Position numbers and translations under genes: made by a program | In this document: positions 44,189 through 56,553 of the stretch, in pieces | Layout of the letters: each line of letters starts with the position of its first letter | Numbering within the stretch: position 1 is the first letter of the stretch | Notes under the pieces: model-generated | Seen by the model: the letters and a program-made list of their open reading frames with translations, nothing else | The model's database searches: none | Told to the model about the DNA's origin: nothing | NCBI RefSeq assembly: GCF_030247195.1 | Contig: NC_080671.1 | Span: forward strand, 83,078,370-83,142,369 | DNA length: 64,000 bases | Source: Topomyia yanbarensis | Lineage: Eukaryota > Arthropoda > Insecta > Diptera > Culicidae | Direction: 5' to 3'

Positions 44189-46542
44189 GTGTCAGGTAAA
44201 GCCAAGGAGGGTATATGTCCTTCCGAAGCAAATATAGATTCTGCACACCCTCAAAACAAATCTCAATTGCAGTCTGTCGACAAACACAATTCGTTTGATT
44301 CTACCTTTATTGCAAACCTGCCTGGCAAACAACTTCAATGTCTAAATGGAAAGTTAGATTGCATCACTTCTGCTCGCTCAGAACGCCTCCCACTACAGAC
44401 TGCTGCTGAACACAACAGTTTAGACGCCGTCACCGAAGATTATCTGCACAGTAGTCGACTGGAATTTCACCCTCCTGACCCGGTCGTGCTCTCCAATGAT
44501 TTGAACCAATTAAATGAAGGTGCACTTTGTTCATCACTGCCATCACCGGGACGCCCGTTATACAGTACTACGGAAGCCCCCGAGCGCTCCGACGCATTCG
44601 CGCTACCATCCAGCGACCCGCTTAGTCGTCCCGGCCCTGCGTTTGGAGGTCGTGAGGGGGTCTTCCGAACTCCCTTCTCAGGCGAATATTTTGCTTTACA
44701 TGACAGTTCGCTATCTGAAAACCTCTTGGTTCATAGCATGCCGTTGCGTACCTGGCCTGATTTCCTGTCCGTCTACTACCAGAACGTTCGTGGAATGAGA
44801 ACAAAAACGCAGGCTTTCCCAAGAAGTTTTTATTCTCAGGTGATACGATCCTCAAAAACGTCGATCAGCCATATTGGTTTTAGTAACGACAGCAATCAAC
44901 ATTGTTTACTAGTTCTTTCCATATGTTTGCTTGGATTTCAGTGTGTATACAAAGTTGTTTGCTGTCATTTTTCTTCCCCGCAGTCTGCTGCACGCTTACC
45001 TCACTCCTCACCTAGTTATTGCCAAAGACGAATCACCTTAGAACTCTAAGCATCTTGGGCTTTCCTGCTTGCGCTCACTTCCTGTGACTACGACATTATC
45101 GTTCTCACCGAAACCTGGTTACGTGATGATATATTAAATATATCAAACGACGAACTATGCAATCTACCGATGCGATCGCAACTCTTCTACAAGTCATCAA
45201 CGTCGCGGAGGTGGTGTTGTCATAGCGATAAAGAAACATCTAACTGGGACTATACTCAAAATGCCTGGATATGAATGTTTGGAGCAAGTTGTCTTACGCG
45301 TGATGATGATTATAAGTGCGACCTTCCTGAAAATGCAACCACGGAACAAGAGACGGCCATCACAGAAACGTTGGTCGCTGGTGGCTTGTATCAAATCTGC
45401 ACTCTTAACAATGTGAATGGACGGACCCTCGATTTAGCTTTCGTTAATGACACGGACGTGTTCGAACTGATTGAGCCTCCCACATCTATACTGAAGGTTG
45501 ACACTCACCATAAACCCTTCGTTTTAAGATTTGAGATGTGTTCTGATGACGGCGAAGCTTTTGATACAATTAACGACGAATACAACTTTGACTTTACTCG
45601 ATGTAACTTCGATCAAGTCTCAATGGCCATTGGTGCACTCGATTGGCGTGATATGCTGGTTGGAAATGACTTAGATCAAGCAGTTGTGGCGTTCTATGAT
45701 GCCATATATGAGATTCTTCGCCGTAATGTTCCTAAAAAACGTGTCAGCAGAAAAGCATAATATAAATTTCCACGCAACGCAACGTACTCCGGAAACAACG
45801 AAAGCGATATTTACAGTATAGGACCGACGACAACAAAACTATTTTTTGTCAAACTGAATTGAAATATGAAACAGCCCGGAACAGTGCATTCGGTTAATAT
45901 CTGAACTAAGTTCAGCGCAGCCTTCGAAAAAATCCTTCGACATTCTGGACATTTATAAACAACAGAAAACGTTCCGGGGGTGTACCAGAAAATGTCTATC
46001 TTCGAGACAAAAATTCAGGCCGAGTCGGCGTACCTTTTTGCAGATCACTTCCGAGATGTATTTACCAGCCCTCCTCCTCCTGTCTATCCATCGCAACAGT
46101 ACCTTGAAACGTTGCCAACGCATAATATCAACCTTCGTCTTCCTAACGTAAATGATTCTGATGTAGCGAGCGCTCTGTCCAGTGGTGATCCTTTGAAAGG
46201 GCCTGGTCCGGATTGCTTGCCTCCTGTGTTTATAAAGCATTGTGCCCGAGCACTTCTTACACCGATAAATATTATTTTCGAGCGGTTAATCTCGGAAAAT
46301 ATTTTCCCACTGGCATGGAAAGAAGCTGCTATAGTTCCTATTCATAAGGCTGGAGGTAGGCACAATGTTGAAAACTACAGAGGAATCTCGCTGCTGAACT
46401 GCCTAGCTGAAGTTCTGGAAAAGTTTGTGTACAATGCGATGTACGCTGCTCCTTCCAACATAATCGGCGAACCACAACACGGATTTATGAAAAAACGCTC
46501 CGCCACTTCGAACTTGATTACGTATACGAGCTTTCTAGTTCC
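44189..46542 (+). pseudogene. CR1-like LINE ORF2, 5' part (endonuclease and RT fingers), interrupted
   Basis: The frame opens at 44189 and runs to the endonuclease start SVYYQNVRGMRTKTQ (about 44768), where a 238-bp MITE is inserted. After the MITE, DIIVLTETW (about 45090) keeps the catalytic Glu. Frameshifts follow, and the GDFN box seems lost in a deletion near 45300. The frame 45275-45760 carries the endonuclease end and linker. The frame 45980-46540 carries the RT start (GPGPDCLPPVFIKHC, AWKEAAIVPIHKAGG, ENYRGISLLNC, PQHGFMKKRSATSNL). It is cut at 46542 by the 11.2-kb insertion and resumes in the same frame at 57768. Confidence 0.85.
44820..45057. mobile_element. 238-bp MITE with 8-bp target duplication inside LINE ORF2
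   Basis: GGCTTTCC flanks the segment at 44812-44819 and 45058-45065. The ends are CAAGAAGTTTTTATTCTCAG and, inverted, CAAGATGCTTAGAGTTCTAA, both continuing to GGTGAT, with about 75% identity. Removing the insert and one GGCTTTCC restores the endonuclease reading frame. It is hAT-like by duplication length and is non-coding. Confidence 0.85.
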
Positions 46543-46974
46543 CAGTGGCGGCACTAGGCTTTTTGCCGCTTGGGGCTAAAAGTTAAATTGGCCGCCCCTT
46601 ACGTATTTCTGACTAACCAAACTATCTCATCAATAGAGTTTTCTGTGGTGGTGTATATATTGCACCTAAAACGATTTATTTTTTTATTCATCTTTCAATA
46701 ATGAAATGAATACATTTTTTTATCCATATGCGTATTAATCACGGTGAGCAAAGCGAGGTTACAACTCTGTTCACAAGGTCGCACTTAACCGTTATGTGTC
46801 CGACAGCGAACTACTTTGCAGATTTTAATTCATGAAATTCCAGTACTCTTTCCCAAATGGGAAATTGCACCTTAGTGACATCTTAGAATAATACCAAGCA
46901 TTGCTTTTGTGGGAAAAAATAATGATCCGATGATCGGGGGTTGGAGGAAGGGCTTTTGGATTTTTTTTAACCCG

Positions 46975-47480
46975 TAACAGCCCGGCAAGGTACCCAAGTA
47001 CCCCCAAAACCGAAATACTCGTAGCCATGGCATTTTTTCTCCAATATAGACACATTTGGATGTTTTGAATTCCAGAACTCAACCACTTTTAGAATCTGTA
47101 AAAATGCGTCTGGTTCACGGTTATTCGGATTTCTGGAGGTAAGTTCCAATACTGGGATATAAAATGTATAATAATATAAGTGACCGCAATGCTCTTTCCG
47201 GAGCAGGTACCCGCAAGGCAGTGAGTGACTGTTCCTAGGTCAAATCGTCATATGATCCACAACGATAAGAACCCTCCGAAATAATTCCAAATTGTTTCTC
47301 AGTACTGGAATATCCTTCCGGAAATCTGGATTAGCGGGATTAACCAGATATATTCGTCGTGTTCAATTTCACTGTTTCTGAAAGTGGATGATTTCCTGAA
47401 TTCAAAACATCCAAAACATCTAAATCGATTAAAAATTGACAAAGCTATAAACTTTTGAATTTGCGGGTACCCGGGTCGGC
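46975..47480. mobile_element. Foldback element with arms of about 130 bp
   Basis: The left arm contains CCCGGCAAGGTACCCAAGTA, then TTTGGATGTTTTGAATTC. The right arm (about 47370-47480) has the inverted partners GAATTCAAAACATCC and CGGGTACCCGGGTCGG. The centre again contains a GGTACCCGC word. It is non-coding, and its ends are approximate. Confidence 0.55.
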
Positions 47481-47639
47481 TTTTTTTTTTTGATGCACAC
47501 AAAACGGATAAACTGTGGGCTATCGTCACCTTCAGTAGTGAAATTGGAAGCCTCCGACCAGATAGGAGTTTTGTGCAGCTGTAACAAGCCGTCTGGAAAC
47601 ACAGCTTTTGCGTACAGATCGGATCAATTAAGTCATACT

Positions 47640-48560
47640 ACGAAAAAAGTGCTATTGGAAATTTGGAACTGTAAGTCCCTTGGCTTTCAGGGGATCGACC
47701 GAATTTTGCATGAAGGGCTGTAAACTCGTAACTTCGGGGTCGTAGCATTGCTCAGCAGGACAGAAGGTTTGAAAAAGCTAGCATCGAGCAGCCACATTCT
47801 ACCAGAGCGGCGGCACAACAAACAAGCTGGGTTTTATAGTGCTCAAGTAACAGCAAGAGAATGTAGTGACAATAAAAAGCCCGTTTCTTCAACTACCGTA
47901 TCTTCAACGTTCACTGCTCACACAAAGCGAGACCAGCGAAAGACAAAGATGCATTTTAGGCGGATCTGGAGCGTTTCTATGACAGCTGCTCACGATGGGA
48001 CACTACACTCCGTTACAAACGACAACGGCCTTCTTCTCAACCACAGAAACGTTAGTACAACACTCGTGAGCATGGACGCCGAGGCTCAACATCTGGCAGC
48101 TACGATGGTGCTGCAGAAATACGTACAGAAGCTGGAGACGGCACTACCAACGGAAGAATAGGTCGATGTGACTACTCTTGATGGCTGGAGCAACTTATGA
48201 AGCACCACAGGTAGCACTACTGAGATAAAGAGAAGATAACGGCAAAGGCGAGAATGATGCAGCACCATACGAGGGTGAACGAGAAACGATACAAACAAGC
48301 ACGGATCAGAAAAAAACTCAGTATTCGGACGAAAAATACGGTAGATCCAGATAACGTGGCGATAGAGCTATAAGACGATAATAAGATAAGGAAGATGGTG
48401 AATCGTTCTTGCGAGTTCTTGTCACGGGAGATATGTTTGAAATGATCGAATGGTGGAAACAGTATTATGACAAACATCTAAATGGCGAATCAGTAGACGA
48501 TGATAGTGGACGCGCGCAGCTTACGACACCCAACACCGAATCTAATTGAGTATCAGAAGG
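47640..48560 (+). pseudogene. RTE-like LINE fragment (endonuclease to linker)
   Basis: Frameshifted segments read in order EIWNCKSLGFQGIDRIL (endonuclease start), DKDAF then ADLERFYDSCSRWD with one internal stop, HSVTNDNGLLLNH (near 48006), a basic linker RMMQHHTRVNEKRYKQARIR (near 48255), and EWWKQYYDKHLNGESVDDD (near 48450). This order is that of RTE/JAM1-type ORF2. Multiple stops and frameshifts make it a relic. The RT core that should follow is not found. The C-terminal tail may be the fragment at 56835-57060. Confidence 0.6.
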
Positions 48561-49759
48561 AAATCATATGGTTGAAGAATAATAAAGAAAAATCAAATGA
48601 AATCAAATCTAAAGTTGATAGAAGATTAAATAACGTACTGCAATGACTTACAATTGAAAATAGCGAAAATTGTTGCAAACTTAACGCTCGTTTTCATAGT
48701 AGCATAGCAACAAAAAAGGGACGAATATTTGATTATGGGCAGTAAAGCAGGCCACCTCTTTAAAATTGTAGCAAAGACCATGAAGCAAGTTAGATCGTTT
48801 ATCAGCGAGAAGATAATCCCCTTTTTTGGTGTTTCTTGAAACGGTGGAACCTCCCAAATTTCTTTGTCTCAGCGCTTCCTGTAGCTGTTATATTCGGCCG
48901 TTCATAACAAATGTTTTTAACAAATAAATCTCGTTCGACTACAGTTTTTAGGAGCAGTAACAGATATCTCACGATGGGGATCGTCAGAGTCATACTCTTC
49001 CTAAGCCAAGAGAGCACAACGATTTGTCATGGTGAGACATGGCTTTCTCCAGTATTTCTGTAAAAAAGTGCTTAGAGCGGCATTGATTGGATTTTGATTC
49101 TCTGCGTACTTGCCACTCGCGATTGTGTTACTAAAATGTCCTATTTGCGTTTATTTAGTGCAAAACATAACGCGCGGTACGAACCTTGTGAAGAATAAAT
49201 CCAACACAGCAATACTGCTACTGTGCGATTTCCATTCAAAATCTTCTCTCACTAGAGAAAACGGTCCTAGAAACAAACAACCGCTGCACCACACGCAATC
49301 GAAACGGTAAGAACACCGTCGATCTCAATTATGTAAACCGACATTTAGATGCTGTCAGTCCGTCATAATGTCTCCTTAAAAAATGCTTCGGCCCTCGGCA
49401 TCAAGCACCTATCCTCGAAAAACAAATCTGCAGTGAAGTTATTTTTTACATGTCTTCAAAGTTTAGTGATCTGTTGGTACTCAATATTGATGGTTTCGAT
49501 TTTTCGTGTCACTTTCCAAGGATTTTCTAAAAAATAGTTTTCGTGCTCTTTTATAAATGTCTTCATATTTCGATATATTGATTTACTTTATAAACTAAAT
49601 GCAGATAAATCATAAAGTAAGTCATGATAAGTGTGCGATTTTCAATTACACACTCAATTATTTTTCGAAAGTCGAACAAAAAAGGAAAGTCAAAGTGGTG
49701 TTCAGGGCACAACACTGAGACTCCGCCAAGGGCATCAGAAGATCACGTTGTGGCTGTGG
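48561..49759. other. AT-rich spacer, no gene seen
   Basis: A short LKNNKEKS stretch near 48570 may be the very start of the RTE-like RT domain. Beyond it there is no recognisable coding sequence, repeat or terminus. A 3' flank rich in CA words lies at 49690-49755. Confidence 0.35.
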
Positions 49760-51569
49760 GATTATTTATTATTATTTATTATTATTTATTTATCAATATT
49801 ATGCAACTTAAGACAAATGTCTTTCTAAATGTTACAATGTGTATGCTTGTCTGTAGAACGTGCGCAACAAAAAAATTAAGAATACAATCAAAAGTCAAGT
49901 TTTTTAAAATATCAGATTTGGAATATAGCTAATTAATTAAATTAAATTAAATTAAATTGAATTATAGTGCTCAATACATTTTCTCTTAAAGGTAGCTGCA
50001 GATTGTTCAAAAGCTATATAATTTGGCAAATGATTCCAGTATGACACACCTCTAACAAAAAAGGAGCTTCCATATTTAGAAGTACGATGACGGGGAATCG
50101 TGAATTTTCTGGTTCTCGAGCTTCTGAGAGGCTGCAATTTGTCGATGAGATAACCCGGTTCTTTTACGGTCGTAAGCTTAAACTGACAGCATCTCGTTTC
50201 TGCGAACTTATCAAACGGACAACCGATCAACCGACGATGTAAGTGGGAGACGCGGGAATATCTGTTGAGGTTGAAGACAAATCGCACGCAAGCGTTTAAG
50301 GCAACTCGCAGTCTCGATAGGGAATGCGCAGAAGCTTCTGTTAACAGAAAGTCGCAGGATATGAAATGGGGTAGAATCAAGCTTTTAAACAATTTAATCT
50401 TCATGCTTAAATTAAGAAATGAGGTAGTGGTACGTACTGTTCGGAGACAGGCATAAATTTTTCCACACTGTCCCAATATGTACTTGTCCCAATCTAAATT
50501 GGACTGGATTGTAGTACCCAAGCTGACAGCATTATCAACGAATACAACAGGGATGTTGTTGAGTATCAACGTAGGTTGTTGGTATTCTCGGTTATGGTGG
50601 GTGTTAATAAACAGTGCATAAGTTTTATTAACATTTATGGCCAACTTATTTCTTGATGACCATTGCGAAATTCTGCTGAGATCACTATTAATCAAATTTG
50701 AAACTTCACCAGCAGAATGGTCTGCACAGTCGAAATATAGTTGGACATCATCGGCAAACAGGTGAATACGACAGTGCTTGACTATGTTGGGGAGATCATT
50801 AATATAGAGTGAAAATAGTATGGGGCCTAGTATGGATCCTTGACGGACCCCGGATTTTATGGGAAGGAAAGTTGAAAATTATCCATTGGAAAAAACTGTT
50901 TGTACTCGTCCGCTCAAATAGGATTCGATGAAGTTTGTTGCATGAACGGAAAAACTGAAATGCGTGAGAAGTTTGGAGCACATTATTCTATGAGATATTG
51001 TATCGAATGCTTTGGAATAATCTAAAAGTATTAAAACTACTGGTCGGCCGTTATCGATAACGATGCCTATGTCGTCGAGAATTTTAAGCATTGCAGTTTT
51101 CGTACTGTGTTTGGGGCGGTAACCAGATTGAAATGGAGTTAAGAATTTATTGAGTTGAACATGGTTACAAATTTGTGCCTTCAGAATTCTTTCGAAAACT
51201 TTCGACAAAGCACATAGAATGCTAATAGGTCGAAGGTGTTCAATGCTGTTAAGGTTTTTCTTCTTTTCTATGGGAATTATCTTAGATTGTTTCCAAGCTG
51301 ATGGAAATTTACTGGTGTATACCATAACGTTAAAAAGGTGTGAAATTGGTTTAACAATCAATGGAGCAACGGCTTTCAAAAAATTTATTGGTAATTCGTC
51401 AAGTCCAACAGCATTGGAATGTACATGGAACATGGCCGAGACGACATCCAGTTCACTTATATTGCCAAAGTAGAACGGATTCTGTGGAGGATCTACATTG
51501 GGAGAATCGATACTGTTATCACAATTAGAAAAACTAGGAGTGGGTAATGCCAGGGACGTAACCGCGGTG
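49760..51569 (-). pseudogene. Minus-strand LINE: reverse transcriptase, C-terminal domain and 3' tail
   Basis: From about 51569 down, one frame encodes the RT: NAVGLDELPINFLK, LRPISILCALSKVFERI, GYRPKHSTKTAM, LLDYSKAFDTISH, GVRQGSILGPILFSLYINDL (PQG changed to RQG), FADDVQLYF (about 50758-50740), then a C-terminal domain ending HLPNYIAFEQSAATFKRK. The frame stays open to 49952 except for one TAA at 50879-50881. The 3' UTR has an AATTT-type tract, and the element ends near 49760 in a TTATTA-type microsatellite tail, as in CR1/L2-group elements. Clade is uncertain. Confidence 0.85.
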
Positions 51570-51649
51570 TTGACGTAGGACTAAACTTGGGCATATCATA
51601 TGACATTCATGGATAATTTGAGCCAATGCACTTTTTGAATGAATGTTTA

Positions 51650-53015
51650 CTGGAAATTTCATGTCGAATGAGATTGCCACATTCACTGATTTTCTAGGAC
51701 TTGCAAAAACCTTCGGGTTTGTAGATTAATTTGATAAACATTTGCTTATATGAATCACTGGTAAATGTATACAAGAATTGACAGGCGCAAACTCAATTCA
51801 AGTTATTAAATGGAACTTTCTAATTCAATTCTTTCTCCTTTATGTTTTCATCCTAAAAAGAACGGTTTGTAGATAACTATGTTTGGTGATACCAGACGAG
51901 AATCCTTGCTAACGATTCTAACCTTGCCCGAATTCGCTTCTACTGCGTACATACACGAACATTCCCCTTTTGCAGCTCACATCGAATGAGCATTGTATGT
52001 CGGAATGCGATCTCTTTTATAAACTTCTTAGTGCAGATGGTAGTCCATCCCTTTGTGCGACAAATGAAAATATTTTCATCATTCGTTTTGGCGTGGCATT
52101 CGCTTAGTAGCAGGGTTGCCACATTCACTAATGTTCTAGAAAGATTTGCATTGTAGATTAATTCGATAAACATTGGTTTATATGTGTCATTGATAAAGTA
52201 CAGCAGACTTGACAGGCGCAAACTCAATGCAAGTTATTAAATGGAACTTTCTAATTCAATTCTTTCTCCTTTATGTTTTCATCCTAAAAAGAACGGTTTG
52301 TAGATAACTATGTTTGGTGATACCAGACGAGAATCCTTGCTAACGATTCGAACCTTGCCCGAATTCGCTTCTACTGCGTACATACACGAACATTCCCCTT
52401 TCGCAGCTCACATCGAATGAGCATTGTATGTCGGAATGCGATCTCTTTTATAAACTTCTTAGTGCAGATGGTAGTCCATCCCTTTGTGCGACAAATGAAA
52501 ATATTTTCATCATTCGTTTTGGCGTGGCATTCGCTTAGTAGCAGGGTTGCCACATTCACTAATGTTCTAGAAAGATTTGCATTGTAGATTAATTCGATAA
52601 ACATTGGTTTATATGTGTCATTGATAAAGTACAGCAGACTTGACAGGCGCAAACTCAATGCAAGTTATTAAATGGAACTTTCTAATTCAATTCTTTCTCC
52701 ATTATGTTTTCATCCTAAAAAGAACGGTTTGTAGATAACTATGTTTGGTGATACCAGACGAGAATCCTTGCTAACGATTCGAACCTTGCCCGAATTCGCT
52801 TCTGCTGCGTACATACACGAACATTCCCCTTTCGCAGCTCACATCGAATGAGCATTGTATGTCGGAATGCGATCTCTTTTATAAACTTCTTAGTGCAGAT
52901 GGTAGTCCATCCCTTTGTGCGACAAATGAAAATATTTTCATCATTCTTTTTGGCGTGGCATTCGCTTAGTAGCAGGGTTTCCACATTCACTAATGTTCTA
53001 GAAAGATTTGCAAAA
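51650..53015. repeat. 431-bp tandem repeat, about three units
   Basis: AATCCTTGCTAACGATT recurs at 51901, 52332 and 52763, exactly 431 bp apart. Units 1 and 2 are nearly identical. The third has a few more changes, and a diverged partial unit begins near 51650. Each unit has a minus-strand frame of about 95 codons (51940-52227, 52371-52658, 52739-53023) containing FICRTKGWTTICTKKFIKEI. It is unrecognised and conserved because the DNA is duplicated. Confidence 0.9.
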
Positions 53016-53470
53016 ACCACCATTCAAAGCACGGCTAATTAATGCTTTTACAAAATCATTTCTATCAAAATTTACGGTAAAATCTACGGAATCTACTACA
53101 CAATTGTTTTAATTATTTCCCAACACATCGCGCAAAAATCTGTTCCGTACAGCACAGCGCAAATAATTGACGTTGGAAAACAAATCGGCAACTTCAGCTG
53201 CCAAACACTTAGAAACGATCGAAGCATTTTTCCGTTAATATCACTTTTCTGACTCAAATTGTTGTAGGTATTTTATTGCTTCCGTCCAATTGGTCAGTTT
53301 ATTGGTTTTATCGCACATTTTTCGGATATTATTATAGAAAATAACTAACCCGATAAGAGGGAAGTTATTTTCCAAAGCACGAAATGGAAATTTCAATTGT
53401 AATTCTTCTGAGAACGATTTTGTGGTCCTAATAAGGACCGTTTGTTGTGAATATCATTTCGCCGTTTCCC

Positions 53471-53723
53471 GCTCGGCATGATGATTATTCGCTTGGCATG
53501 GATAGCGCACAGATTGGTATTTTCCAACAAACTAACCAGGCAGGCCTCGCTGGCTTCTTAAAGGGCCATTACGGCTGAGCTCCGGAAGAGTAGGTTTTGA
53601 AATTCTGTGCAATCTCACGGACCAGGCACTGGAAGAGCAGCTTGCGAATTAGTAACTCTGTCCACTTCTGAGAGCAATGAATTTCACGCAGGGCGACGAC
53701 TGTTCTTGGTTGGCAGCGATAAG
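53471..53723 (-). pseudogene. Histone H3 pseudogene fragment
   Basis: On the minus strand the frame reads [28 protein letters not shown] then AQNFKT. After a frameshift it reads SAVMAL, a stop, [20 protein letters not shown] and AKRIIIMP. These align in order with histone H3 from about residue 39 (a degenerate YRPGT region) to about residue 121. Changes include substitutions in the alpha-1 and alpha-2 helices, a frameshift after FKT (Asp-Leu-Arg-Phe region), one stop, and loss of the N-terminal tail and the last residues. It lies inside the TTGACGTAGGACT-ended element, so it was probably captured. It is not a functional histone. Confidence 0.85.
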
Positions 53724-54091
53724 GCAGTAGCTATGATTTGGTTGGTGGTCAAAATGCAGCTTCTCGTTGAGCAGCACACGTACGTGTGTTCTGCTCTGTG
53801 GCTTACACACGTCTGGCTTTAAGAAAAACTGTGACACCCATATTTATAGGTTTTAGCATTAATGTTGATTCGCATTAAAAGTAGTTTTTGAACTTTTTAA
53901 ACAAGTTTTACATAGCAAACAAGGTATCAATAGCAAGCGTTGAACGTTTTCCTTTCGATTTATGAAACAAAATTAGTAATTCCTTTAGTAGGAGAAAAGT
54001 TATTAGAGTTCAAAGTGTACGTAACGCATCCGTTTTGAAAATTTTGAAATGACACCCAGTATAGTAAAGAAAGACGTAAGTCCTACGTCAA

Positions 54092-55367
54092 AATTATTGG
54101 CGAATGAATGGTTAATATCTTCTACTGGAAAGTTATGTAACGTTTTGGAATTTTTCTGCCCAACCCCAATATTTTTAAGTTTTTTCCACATCTCGCTAGT
54201 CGATGTAATAGTGGCGAAATGATTTTCAAAGTACGATTCTTTAGCTCTACGTACATGCTTGTTAACAAGGTTACGTAGACGTTTGTACACATTATGATCA
54301 TTCATATCATTAGTCGTTTTCCATTTTTTGTATGCAATATCACGATCGATCATTACTCTGCGAATGGATTCTGTGAACCACGGATTTTTCTTTGGAGTAG
54401 GGTAAAAAGTACGAATGGGCACGTAGTCGTCATGAATTTTTTTCATCACGGAATTGAAAAAATTCAACAGGTCATCTGAGTCACTTTCTCTATAAAAATT
54501 GGTCCAATCGACAGAATAAAAAGCACTCGTCAGTCCCGGAATATCGATGGACACATAATCGCGATATTGTACTATGCTAGGAGTAAGGTTTATATCAAAA
54601 TCGAGCGAGGCAAATATGACATCGTGATTTGATAAAACTGGAGCTTCTACCTGGTTGAAGAGTAATGTTTTGGAAACATCATTGGAGATAATCAAATCAA
54701 GCTGGGATGAACCGTTTCTGTGGAAATGTGTAGGTTCATTTCCAAGACTTGACATAGAATACATGGACAGTAGATTTGTCAACCTTGTTGTTTTATTACC
54801 TGTAAGATCCATCAGATTTGTGTTGAAATCCCCAAGAAGGTAAATGTATTTGTAATTCATCCCATGACTTGATAGTATGTCATCTAATACATCGCAGCAA
54901 TCCGCATCCGGTGGATTGTAAAATGTAACCAGTAGAATTTTGTTTTCATTAATAATTATTTCTATCGCAATGAACTCGGTGTAAGCAGAACCAACTGTAC
55001 CAGTGGACTTGTCGATTACATTATATTTTAAGTTATTTTTTAAGTAAATCAATAATCCTCCTCCCAATCTACCCTTTCTATCATGCCGCACGATGTTGTA
55101 CCTTTCAACCGCAATAACATTATCGTTCGTTTTGTCGTTCAACCACGTCTCATTAATACAAGCTACATCCACCTTTGATAACTCAATTATATGGCGTAAT
55201 TCATCTAGTTTGCAGAGCTTACGGGCGCAAATACTTTGGCTATTCATACAACATACTGACAACTTATCAGGTAGCAAGGCAGAACGCATAACAGTAGCAG
55301 GTAAAGACCAGCTCGTAGAGGTATGCCCTAAGGCATTGTCAGCCATTAAAGGAGTTAACAAAAGCAA
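54092..55367 (-). pseudogene. Minus-strand LINE: endonuclease domain
   Basis: A 425-codon stretch of open frame encodes an EEP-type endonuclease. It has CMNSQSICARKLCKLDELRH, CINETWLND (catalytic Glu), GRLGGGLLIYLKN, LLGDFNTNL (GDFN box), a TRLTNLLSMYSM region, QLDLIISND, and VLSNHDVIFA where SDH is usual. A linker with KNPWFTESIRRVMIDRDIAY follows, then KKWKTTNDMNDHNVYKRLRN, up to the insertion point at SFANNF. It is nearly free of lesions. The RT continues beyond the 2.5-kb insertion at 51569. Confidence 0.85.
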
Positions 55368-55720
55368 CCATTAAGAGAAAAAGTAAATTGAGCACATTCT
55401 TATTATCTAAAACATTTAAAATAAACAAATTCAAAACAATCATTCTTCAAATTTCAAATAGGCGACGCAAACTGTTCCGCATTTTTAATTTAACACATGT
55501 GTATAGTCACCGGTGTCGGTAGCGCACTCGTGATCAGCACCAAAAGAGTATTCATCAGCCGGCCTCAATCCAATAACAAGTAACAGCAACAGCAACAGCA
55601 ACAGCAACGGCAACAGCAGCTAGCAATAGCAGCAACCACTCGAACAGACTTTCAGGAAGGAATCATAGGATTGCACGGGACGGGTGTGGAAGGAAAAAGA
55701 AAAACAAAATCAGGATAGGG
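55368..55720. other. Spacer between ORF2 and ORF1 with a (CAACAG)n microsatellite
   Basis: A CAACAG-type hexanucleotide tract lies at about 55582-55620, between the two LINE reading frames. It is most likely part of the inter-ORF spacer of this element rather than a polyglutamine exon. Confidence 0.5.
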
Positions 55721-56553
55721 TTAAATTTGTTGAGTTAGACTATTCAATTCGTATTCCGATGACACAGCTATCTCTCGATCATTCAGGGTTTTCTTGACGA
55801 AGACGATTCCGTTTCGGGTAAAAACATTTCCAATTTTTCCGGCCTTTTTCAATTGCAGTGCTTTAGACCTCAAATCCCTTGCAGCCGGTGGTAAATTTTC
55901 ATTGATAAATATGCGTTTGTTTACGGCGAATCCAATCTCAGAGAGAGACAAGGAGCGGGAGCGTAGGTAACGAGCATAGAAATCGTTTCTCTGGACTGTG
56001 ATCGCGAATTGTATTAGCAGAGCATACACTTTACCAGCAACTGGATCTCCTTTAACTAGCCGTCGTATATCGACGAGAGGAAAATTGTTTTGTTTTCACT
56101 ATACCCTAGTGAAATGCACCAAGTGCGGAAGTAATCGGACAGATTCGCTCCATGCACAAATGGAATTCCTGTGACGATGAGATCATTCGTTCGCGTGAGA
56201 CGGTCCATAGCGATCGTGCAATCCGTTTTGTTTTTCTCAATCGATGCGGTGAGTTCTTTGAATGTTGTGTTGTTTTCCTCTCGTAACTTGTCGAAATCAC
56301 GAGTTATATCATCTCTCAGCTTCTCCATTTGGGTAGTGAGAGCGTTACCCAAGTTTTCGATGTCTTGTTTAGAGCTTCGCTGATAGGTGGAGAACTGAGA
56401 TCTCATGAGGTTAGCGAGTTCGGTGTTACTCATGTCGTTAGTAGGGGTACGACTAGACTTTGAAACTGAGTTTCCACGAAGCCGTTTGGGAGCACTATCT
56501 TCATCTGACATGGTGAGTTGATGACTAAAGCGCGAATCACCGATATAAACCAC
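55721..56553 (-). pseudogene. Minus-strand LINE: ORF1 (coiled coil and C-terminal domain)
   Basis: Frame 56553-56056 starts with a basic Ser-rich head, then a heptad-rich coiled coil (LRDDITRDFDKLREE, TFKELTASIEKNK), then NDLIVTGIPF, as in LINE ORF1 proteins that bind RNA. A stop and frame change separate it from 56029-55721, which reads NKRIFINENLPPAARDLRSK then ALQLKKAGKIGNVFTRNGIV, the typical end of such ORF1 proteins. It lies upstream of and parallel to the endonuclease and RT above. Confidence 0.75.

Larger units (their letters stand above)
51570..54091. mobile_element. 2.5-kb element with TTGACGTAGGACT inverted ends, carrying tandem repeats and histone H3 fragment
   Basis: Perfect 13-bp inverted ends lie at 51570-51582 and 54079-54091. 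The element splits the minus-strand LINE between its endonuclease and RT. The interior holds, left to right, three units of a 431-bp tandem repeat, an AT-rich part, and a histone H3-derived segment near the right end. A sister element with the same terminal 11 bases is at 34703-36024. I see no target duplication and no transposase. Confidence 0.75.

Noticed and set aside
53471..53723. Functional histone H3 gene
   Set aside because: It has a frameshift, an internal stop, missing termini and several changes at normally invariant positions. It is a pseudogene fragment.
55582..55620. (CAACAG)n as a polyglutamine exon
   Set aside because: It lies between two LINE reading frames on the opposite strand and is flanked by stops. 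A simple microsatellite is the better reading.
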